A stretch of 64,000 bases of DNA, taken from NCBI GenBank assembly GCA_947624985.1, contig CANQMO010000008.1, positions 35,410 to 99,409 on the forward strand, written 5' to 3'. Below the pieces are notes generated by a model. The model had not been told where the DNA came from, made no database searches, and was given only the letters and a program-made list of their open reading frames with translations. Source of the DNA: an uncultured Oscillospiraceae bacterium. GTDB taxonomy: Bacteria > Bacillota > Clostridia > Oscillospirales > Oscillospiraceae. Shown in pieces: positions 59,281 through 64,000 of this stretch (its first letter is position 1; every line of letters begins with the position of its first letter). The position numbers and the translations under genes were made by a program.

Positions 59281-59285
59281 AGATC

Positions 59286-59322
59286 AAAAAGCTCCCCGGT
59301 CTATGGCCGGAGAGCTTTTTTG
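59286..59322. terminator. Terminator of rpsU, also usable by the convergent MFS gene
   Basis: AAAAAGCTCCCCGG-TCTAT-GGCCGGAGAGCTTTTTT, a stem with one mismatch flanked by an A-run and a T-run. It can therefore work on both strands. Confidence 0.82.
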
Positions 59323-59354
59323 CATAATGGAAATCCTCTGTCACCGATGGCAGC

Positions 59355-60461
59355 TTATGAGAACCACCAGCCGAAAAGCGGCGACAGCGGTATCATAAAT
59401 ACCGAAAAGATCATGGAGGAGACGGAGATCAGCGTGGCCCGCTGGGCGGACGGGAATCGGTCATTCAGTTTCTCGTCGCTGATAAGCTGGAGGCTGTCGT
59501 CCAGCAGCCCCGCCAGCAGGCCGGAGGCCATCAGCACCGGCAGGCATGTCCCCTGCGCCGCCAGGGCGCAGAGCAGAACGCCGCCTCCGGTGAAGGATAC
59601 CGCCTTTGGATAGGACAGGCGGTCCAGCCTGCCCGTCAGCAGCCCTGCTAGACCGCCGCCCAGCCCCAGCGTGAACAGCGCCGGTCCCAGCAGCGCTGGG
59701 ACCGTCACCGCCGCCTCTACCTTCTCCTGCAGGTAAAATCCCGTCAGCGTCGCGCATGCCCCTACCAGGGAGTTGAGCACCATGATCCGGACAGCCGCGC
59801 CATCCGATCTAAGGAGCGTCCAGGCGCCCCGGACCGTCTCCGCCAGGGCGGCGGGCAGCGTCCGCAGCGTTATCGCAGGGGCGTCCCGCTCCGGTTCAGT
59901 GACGGTCAGCGCAGCCGCCAGACCGATGAGTTCGATCCCCGCGTCCAGCAGGTACGCCCGCCGCCAGCCCAGGAGCACCGTGGCCCCTGCCAGCAGCATG
60001 GCGCCGCCGTCGCTGAACCGGTATACCCCGTTTTGTAGGGAGGAGAATTTCAGATAGTCCGCCTCCTGTCCCGCTTGCAGCATGGATTCATAGGTAACGG
60101 CCTCCCGCGTGCCGGACTCCAGGTTGTACCCCAGGGCGGAAACAGCCAGAGACAGACATACCCCGGCCATCCCTTGGGAGACTGCCATCAGCAGGGCAGA
60201 GAGCACAAACATCACATGGCTGGCCGTCAGGGTCCATTTTCGCCCCAGCACGTCCGCCAGAAGTCCGGAAGGCAGTTCACAGCACAGGCTCATGACATGG
60301 AACACCGTTTCCGCCAGGCCGATCTCCACCAGGGAGAACCCGCGCAGCGCCAGCAGCAGGACCCACACGCTTCCCGCCGGACGGAAGCCTACCGACCATT
60401 CCAGGATCAGAAGGGCCAGTTTTTGTCTGGAAATAGAAAACTGTTTTTTTGTTTTGGGCAT
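59355..60461 (-). CDS. MFS transporter, probable exporter under leader-peptide control
   Basis: 368 residues if started at the ATG at 60461; ATG 60491 and GTG 60518 are in-frame alternatives giving up to 387. About 10-12 membrane segments; the loop motif SGLLADVLGRKWTL is the MFS motif A (G-x-x-x-D-x-x-G-R-K/R), supporting the family call. MFS members of this type export drugs or metabolites. Upstream on the same strand are a promoter, a 28-codon leader ORF and a hairpin that pairs the AAAGGA ribosome site and is followed by ATTTTT. This layout resembles antibiotic-inducible exporter genes. The substrate is unknown. Confidence 0.85.
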   Translation of the reverse strand: MPKTKKQFSISRQKLALLILEWSVGFRPAGSVWVLLLALRGFSLVEIGLAETVFHVMSLCCELPSGLLADVLGRKWTLTASHVMFVLSALLMAVSQGMAGVCLSLAVSALGYNLESGTREAVTYESMLQAGQEADYLKFSSLQNGVYRFSDGGAMLLAGATVLLGWRRAYLLDAGIELIGLAAALTVTEPERDAPAITLRTLPAALAETVRGAWTLLRSDGAAVRIMVLNSLVGACATLTGFYLQEKVEAAVTVPALLGPALFTLGLGGGLAGLLTGRLDRLSYPKAVSFTGGGVLLCALAAQGTCLPVLMASGLLAGLLDDSLQLISDEKLNDRFPSAQRATLISVSSMIFSVFMIPLSPLFGWWFS

Positions 60462-60468
60462 AAAAATA

Positions 60469-60508
60469 GCGCCATCCTTTCTTTTTGTCATAAGAAAAGG
60501 ACCGGCGC
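60469..60508 (-). promoter_or_regulatory. Attenuator hairpin covering the MFS ribosome site
   Basis: In the minus-strand RNA, GCGCCGGTCCTTTTCTT pairs with AAGAAAGGATGGCGC (about 14 pairs, two small bulges). The 3' arm contains the AAAGGA ribosome site and is followed by TATTTTT then ATG, so the same hairpin could act as an SD-sequestering stem or as an intrinsic terminator. Confidence 0.65.
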
Positions 60509-60530
60509 GACCAATCACTGTGACACGCAG

Positions 60531-60617
60531 TCACCGAAAAAAGGGCGCACTGATCCTGTGGATGGCCATATCATATCTGAGAAAATGCAGACCCACGCCG
60601 CTGTGCACCCGCCGCAT
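60531..60617 (-). CDS. 28-residue leader peptide ORF upstream of the MFS gene
   Basis: The ATG at 60617 follows AAAGGAGGGCGCAGGG, one of the best ribosome sites in the window. The frame reads MRRVHSGVGLHFLRYDMAIH RISAPFFR and ends in TGA at 60531. The last codons (GCG CCC TTT TTT C) resemble the 5' arm of the attenuator hairpin and could pair with its 3' arm. It is too short for the ORF track. A translated leader whose ribosome stalls under drug stress is the simplest reading; this is inference. Confidence 0.6.
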   Translation of the reverse strand: MRRVHSGVGLHFLRYDMAIHRISAPFFR

Positions 60618-60648
60618 CCCTGCGCCCTCCTTTCATTAGGATGAGGCA

Positions 60649-60678
60649 AGTATAACATGAGTGGATATGGGATTTCAA
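60649..60678 (-). promoter_or_regulatory. Promoter of the leader peptide-MFS transcript
   Basis: Minus strand TTGAAA (60678-60673), an 18-base spacer, TATACT (60654-60649). Transcription would start near 60642, about 25 bases before the leader ATG. Confidence 0.65.
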
Positions 60679-60774
60679 GAGGATATTTATCCTGCGCTTT
60701 TTGGGTCAATAACACCGGCGGCGCTATTATACCCCGGTAAACTTAGGCGCAGCGCGGCGTTGTTTCCGCGCTTT

Positions 60775-61995
60775 TTACCGATCCGCAAAGGAACATTTCT
60801 CCCGGGGCAGTTCTTCCGGCAGGGCGGCGCCCATATAGCGGATGGAGCGGGTCCCGTACTTTTCCCGGATGGCGTCCACGGCGGCGTCAATGCGCCGCTG
60901 GCCGTCCAGCCGGCGGTGATCGGTGAACATATCCATCTGCTCCGGAGCGTCGGCGGAGGCGAGAGCCCCGGCCCGCAGGCCAAGGCCCCGCAGGGGCGCG
61001 GGCCAGGCGTGCAGCTGCCGGAAAAGGTCCATGGCCAGCCGGTACAGCTCCCGGGTCCCGTCCGCTGGGCGGCGGAGAAGGGTCTGGCGGCTGGCCCAGC
61101 CCAGCGAGGCCGCGTCCCGGACGGAGACCTCCAGCAGCCCCGCCCGGTACCGTCCCTGCCGGAGCCGGCCGCCCACCTCCTCCGCCAGCGCCAGCATGAC
61201 AGCGCGCACGTCCGCCTCGCAGAGCAGGTCCCGGGGCGGGGTGGTGGAGTTGCCAATGCTTTTCGGCGGAGACGGGCGGTCGAACCGGCGGACGGGACTG
61301 TCGTCCCAGCCATTGGCGTACCGGTAGAGGGTGAGACCGCTCTTGCCCATCCGGAGCCGGAGCGCCTCCGGGTCCGCCGCGGCAAGCTGGCCGATGGTGC
61401 GGATGCCCATGGCCCCCAGCGTCCGGGTGGAGGCGGGCCCGGCGAACAGCAGATCGCTCACCGGCAGCGGCCACACGGCCTGGCGGAAATTGTCCCGATC
61501 GAACACCGTCACCGCGTCGGGCTTGCGGTAGTCGGAGCCCAGCTTGGCGAAGGGCTTGTTCCAACTGACCCCTACGCTGACCGTGACGCCCAGATCCCGC
61601 CGTATCCGCCGGCGTATCTCCTGTGCGGCCAGATACCCGTCCCGGTAGGCATGGCAGCCGGTGAGGTCCAGCCAGCTCTCGTCCAGACCGAAGGGCTCCT
61701 GCCGGTCCGTGAACTCGCTGTATATGGCCCGGGCGGCGTGGGAGACCTTCTCATACTTGTCGTAGTGGGGCCGCAGGACGATGAGCTCCGGGCAAAGCTG
61801 CCGGGCCTGCCACAGGACCATGCCGGTCTTAACGCCGCAGCGCTTGGCCTGGTCGCTCTTGGCCAGGATGATGCCGTGACGGGCCGTCTCGTCCCCGCCT
61901 ACCGCCACCGGCAGTCCCCGCAGCTCCGGCCTGTCCAGAAGCTCGATGCTCACATAGCAGGCGTTGATATCCGAATGCAATATCACTCTCTCCAT
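60775..61995 (-). CDS. dinB: Y-family DNA polymerase IV
   Basis: 406 residues. An error-prone polymerase for translesion synthesis. Palm-domain acidic residues are Asp9 (LHSDINACYVS) and Asp105/Glu106 (FGLDESWLDLTG). The fingers contain VAVGGDETARHGIILAKS and the helix-hairpin region GIRTIGQLAA. Near the C-terminus EQMDMFT resembles a beta-clamp binding pentapeptide. It is divergent from an XRE-S24 repressor with an operator candidate in its promoter, which suggests DNA-damage induction. Confidence 0.93.
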   Translation of the reverse strand: MERVILHSDINACYVSIELLDRPELRGLPVAVGGDETARHGIILAKSDQAKRCGVKTGMVLWQARQLCPELIVLRPHYDKYEKVSHAARAIYSEFTDRQEPFGLDESWLDLTGCHAYRDGYLAAQEIRRRIRRDLGVTVSVGVSWNKPFAKLGSDYRKPDAVTVFDRDNFRQAVWPLPVSDLLFAGPASTRTLGAMGIRTIGQLAAADPEALRLRMGKSGLTLYRYANGWDDSPVRRFDRPSPPKSIGNSTTPPRDLLCEADVRAVMLALAEEVGGRLRQGRYRAGLLEVSVRDAASLGWASRQTLLRRPADGTRELYRLAMDLFRQLHAWPAPLRGLGLRAGALASADAPEQMDMFTDHRRLDGQRRIDAAVDAIREKYGTRSIRYMGAALPEELPREKCSFADR

Positions 61996-62001
61996 GGGTC
62001 C

Positions 62002-62030
62002 ATTATAAATCTCTTAAATGGAGATGTAAA
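62002..62030 (-). promoter_or_regulatory. Promoter of dinB
   Basis: Minus strand TTTACA (62030-62025), a 17-base spacer, TATAAT (62007-62002), seven bases from the dinB ATG, so the leader would be almost absent. Confidence 0.7.
62009..62025. promoter_or_regulatory. Operator candidate ATCTC-N7-GAGAT in the dinB promoter spacer
   Basis: ATCTC (62009-62013), seven bases, GAGAT (62021-62025). It fills the spacer between the dinB -35 and -10 boxes. Confidence 0.6.
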
Positions 62031-62037
62031 GAGTAAA

Positions 62038-62056
62038 TTTCTCCCAAAAAGAGAAA
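62038..62056. promoter_or_regulatory. Second operator candidate TTTCTC-N7-GAGAAA
   Basis: The same CTC-N7-GAG core exactly 30 bp from the first site, with six-base arms. It lies between the two divergent promoters, just before the repressor -35 box. Confidence 0.6.
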
Positions 62057-62060
62057 ACTA

Positions 62061-62089
62061 TTGCAAAGCGTCTCTCCATGCTATATACT
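62061..62089 (+). promoter_or_regulatory. Promoter of the XRE-S24 repressor gene
   Basis: TTGCAA (62061-62066), a 17-base spacer, TATACT (62084-62089), with an expected start about 20 bases before the GTG start codon. Confidence 0.7.
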
Positions 62090-62114
62090 GTTTTTCAAAG
62101 GGGGGCGAAGTGCT

Positions 62115-62789
62115 GTGTTTGACGATATCGGGGCGAAGCTGGCGGCGCTGCGGCGGCAGGCGGGGCTGAGCCAGAAGCAGCTGGCCCAAAAGCTGACGGC
62201 GCTGGGGGAGCCTGTCACGGACAAGGCGCTCTCCAAATGGGAGAAGGGGGCCACGCTCCCGTCAGCCCGTCAGTTTTTGCTGGTGTGCCGGGCGCTGGAG
62301 GTGGAGGACCTTTCCGGGGAGTTCATGGGCGCGGGCCTTGCCCGGGGACTGGACGCGGCGGGGCGGCGGAAGCTGAACGAGTACGCGGAGCTTCTGCGGC
62401 GCAGCGGCCTGTATGAGCCCAGGCCGGAGGGTGGTCGGGCCATCCGGCTGTACACCCTGGCGGCCAGCGCGGGTCCCGGCCAGTTTCTGGACGACGGGGA
62501 TTTCCGCTGGATAGACGCCGCCAGCGCGCCCAGACAGGCGGACTTTGCCGTGCGGGTAGCGGGGGACAGCATGGAGCCCCGGTACCGGGACGGGCAGGTG
62601 GTGTATGTGAAGGCGTCGCCCACGGTGGCGGACGGGGAGATAGGGCTGTTTTTCTGGCAGGGAAGCGGCTATATCAAGCAGATGTATGACCGGCCCGGGG
62701 GCGTGCGGCTGCACAGCCTGAACCCGGCCTATGAGGATATCGCGATATCGGAGCCGGCCCAACTGCGGGTTTTCGGCCGGGTCCTGTGA
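62115..62789 (+). CDS. XRE-S24 self-cleaving repressor (LexA/HdiR-like)
   Basis: 224 residues from GTG 62115 (AAAGGGGGGCGAAG upstream); the ORF-track start at 62061 coincides with the -35 box. The N-terminal helix-turn-helix is LSQKQLAQKLTALGEPVTDK with the typical XRE LSKWEKG. The C-terminal S24 domain has an Ala119-Gly120 cleavage site (AASAGPG), Ser152 (AGDSMEPRYRDG) and Lys188 (YIKQMY), with LexA-like spacing. It should repress dinB and itself until RecA-stimulated self-cleavage. It is not LexA itself: the DNA-binding domain is XRE, as in HdiR and phage CI-type repressors. Confidence 0.88.
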   Translation: MFDDIGAKLAALRRQAGLSQKQLAQKLTALGEPVTDKALSKWEKGATLPSARQFLLVCRALEVEDLSGEFMGAGLARGLDAAGRRKLNEYAELLRRSGLYEPRPEGGRAIRLYTLAASAGPGQFLDDGDFRWIDAASAPRQADFAVRVAGDSMEPRYRDGQVVYVKASPTVADGEIGLFFWQGSGYIKQMYDRPGGVRLHSLNPAYEDIAISEPAQLRVFGRVL

Positions 62790-62802
62790 GGAGGGGCGGG
62801 AA

Positions 62803-63891
62803 ATGAAACTGACGAGAAAGACCTGCTGGCGGATAGGCGCGTCCGCGTTTTTACTGTATCTGGCCATCTACTACTGGCAGTCCGTGGCCCGGCTGCTGCG
62901 GGTGTTCGTGGGGGCCTGCGTGCCGCTGATCCTGGGCGGCGCCATCGCCTACGTCATTAACATTCTGATGACCTTTTACGAGAAGCACTACATCCTGCCC
63001 AAGAGCGGGAAACTGGCGGGACTGCGGCGGCCGGTGTGCATGCTTGGCGCTATGCTGACGGTGGTGTTCGTGCTGGTATTCGTGGTGCGGCTGGTGGTGC
63101 CGGAGCTGCTGTCCTGCCTGAACGCGCTGGTGAGCCAGGCGCCGGCGGCGGTGGACCGGCTGCTGCGCAATCCCGCCGTGCAGAAGATGATCCCGGCGGA
63201 TATCGAGGAGCGGATCGCGGCCATCGACTGGAACAGCGCGGTGGTGCATGCCCGCAAGGTGCTGCTGTCGGGCTTCTCCGGGGCGGCCAATGCGGTCAGC
63301 TCCATCTTCTCCGGGATCGTGACGGCGCTGTTCGCGCTGATCTTCGCCATCTATCTGCTGCTGGGCAAGGACACCCTGAGCCGTCAGTGCGGCCGGGTGC
63401 TGGACAGCTACTTAAAGCCCGCCTGGCGGGAAAAGGTCCGCTACGCCCTGGGGGTGCTGAACAGCAGCTTCCACAGCTATGTGGTGGGCCAGTGCACCGA
63501 GGCGGTGGTGCTGGGGTGCCTGTGCATAGGGGGCATGATGCTCTTCAAGTTCCCATACGCCACCATGATCGGCACGCTGGTGGGGGTGACGGCGCTGATA
63601 CCCGTGGCCGGGGCCTATATCGGCGCGGGCGTGGGCGCGTTCATGATCCTGTCCGTATCCCCGGAAAAGGCCATATGGTTTTTGGTGTTCATCGTGGTGC
63701 TCCAGCAGCTGGAGGGGAATCTGATCTATCCCCGGGTAGTGGGGTCCTCCATCGGCCTGCCGGGTATCTTCGTGCTGGCGGCGGTGACGGTGGGCGGCGC
63801 CATGTTCGGCGTGCTGGGCATGCTGGTGGGCGTGCCTTTGGTGGCGGCGCTGTACCAGATACTGAAAGACGATATAGCTAAACGTACATAA
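62803..63891 (+). CDS. AI-2E-family (PerM/YtvI-like) permease
   Basis: 362 residues from the ATG at 62803 (GAGGAGGGG upstream). It has about eight membrane segments with the central hydrophilic domain after helix three. Conserved parts are VNILMTFYEKHYILP, VVGQCTEAVVLGCLC, LIPVAGAYIGAGVGAFMI and QQLEGNLIYPRVVGSSIGLP. Family members range from AI-2 exporters to sodium/proton antiporters, so the transported species is unknown. It follows the S24 repressor by 13 bases and may share its transcript. Confidence 0.88.
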   Translation: MKLTRKTCWRIGASAFLLYLAIYYWQSVARLLRVFVGACVPLILGGAIAYVINILMTFYEKHYILPKSGKLAGLRRPVCMLGAMLTVVFVLVFVVRLVVPELLSCLNALVSQAPAAVDRLLRNPAVQKMIPADIEERIAAIDWNSAVVHARKVLLSGFSGAANAVSSIFSGIVTALFALIFAIYLLLGKDTLSRQCGRVLDSYLKPAWREKVRYALGVLNSSFHSYVVGQCTEAVVLGCLCIGGMMLFKFPYATMIGTLVGVTALIPVAGAYIGAGVGAFMILSVSPEKAIWFLVFIVVLQQLEGNLIYPRVVGSSIGLPGIFVLAAVTVGGAMFGVLGMLVGVPLVAALYQILKDDIAKRT

Positions 63892-63894
63892 GGA

Positions 63895-63926
63895 AAGGGC
63901 GCGGTGCTCGGCACCGCGCCCTTTTC
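63895..63926 (+). terminator. Terminator after the AI-2E-family gene
   Basis: AAAGGGCGCGGTGC-TCG-GCACCGCGCCCTTTT, a near-perfect 14-bp stem ending in TTTTC. The remaining 74 bases of the window show no recognisable feature. Confidence 0.85.
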
Positions 63927-64000
63927 AATCTGTCAAAGAACGAGTTGTTTTCAGGGAGCGAGAACGGCACGTTTTTGTATAAAGGCGGGAAATAACCAGA

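Overview
The window is a GC-rich, gene-dense, mostly plus-strand piece of a Firmicutes chromosome. Gene order (rpoBC-rpsL-rpsG-fusA-tuf; topA-trmFO-plsX-acpP-rnc-radical SAM-smc-ftsY), strong AGGAGG ribosome sites, near-consensus sigma-A promoters with 17-bp spacers, and the protein sequences all suggest a Clostridia member of the Oscillospiraceae type (Oscillibacter/Dysosmobacter/Flavonifractor-like). The family assignment is an inference; no rRNA gene or plasmid/phage hallmark gene is present.

Layout. (1) 1-12.2 kb: transcription and translation core: rpoB (cut by the window edge), rpoC, a glycerophosphodiesterase, rpsL, rpsG, fusA, tuf. (2) 12.2-18.9 kb: a small DUF4830-like membrane protein on the minus strand, an RsuA-type pseudouridine synthase, a CdaR/PucR-type regulator, ftsE-ftsX, an M23 murein hydrolase and an S41 (CtpA-type) protease. 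(3) 18.85-25.68 kb: a 6.8-kb accessory island with a GntR/FCD regulator, HpcH/HpaI aldolase, FAD oxidoreductase and DctPQM TRAP transporter. It is bounded by a 25-bp perfect direct repeat made of the 3' end of the S41 protease gene. The right copy still reads in frame to what looks like the original stop codon, so the island has split an ancestral S41-greA junction. (4) 25.7-32.1 kb: greA, lysS, two acyltransferase-3 membrane proteins (one with an extra C-terminal domain) and a MATE exporter. (5) 32.2-40.6 kb: a carbohydrate cassette: divergent LacI regulator, ribokinase-like kinase, KdsD/GutQ-like SIS isomerase, lactonase-like metallo-beta-lactamase protein and a ribose-type ABC importer. (6) 40.6-59.3 kb: housekeeping operons: TrmH-type methylase, dprA, topA, trmFO, plsX, acpP, rnc, an Elp3-like radical SAM protein, smc, a TraX-like membrane protein, ftsY, rdgB, yhbY, a nadD-yqeK fusion, rsfS, leuS, rpsU. 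(7) 59.3-64 kb: an MFS exporter preceded by a leader-peptide/attenuator arrangement, dinB divergent from an XRE-S24 LexA-like repressor, and an AI-2E-family permease.

The two accessory cassettes each carry their own regulator, palindromic operator candidates and terminators, so each looks like a self-contained nutrient module. In the LacI cassette, a 5-kinase plus an arabinose-5-phosphate-isomerase-like SIS protein plus a pentose-type importer suggests the hypothesis D-arabinose -> D-arabinose 5-phosphate -> D-ribulose 5-phosphate. In the TRAP cassette, an organic or sugar acid would be imported, oxidised and cleaved by the aldolase. Neither substrate can be proved from sequence.

I see no CRISPR array, insertion sequence, integrase, tRNA or rRNA gene. 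Apart from the truncated rpoB, no gene is clearly broken. No gene-free stretch exceeds about 300 bases; the longest (19665-19950, 25460-25752 and 33187-33436) are covered by terminator, operator, promoter and repeat entries.
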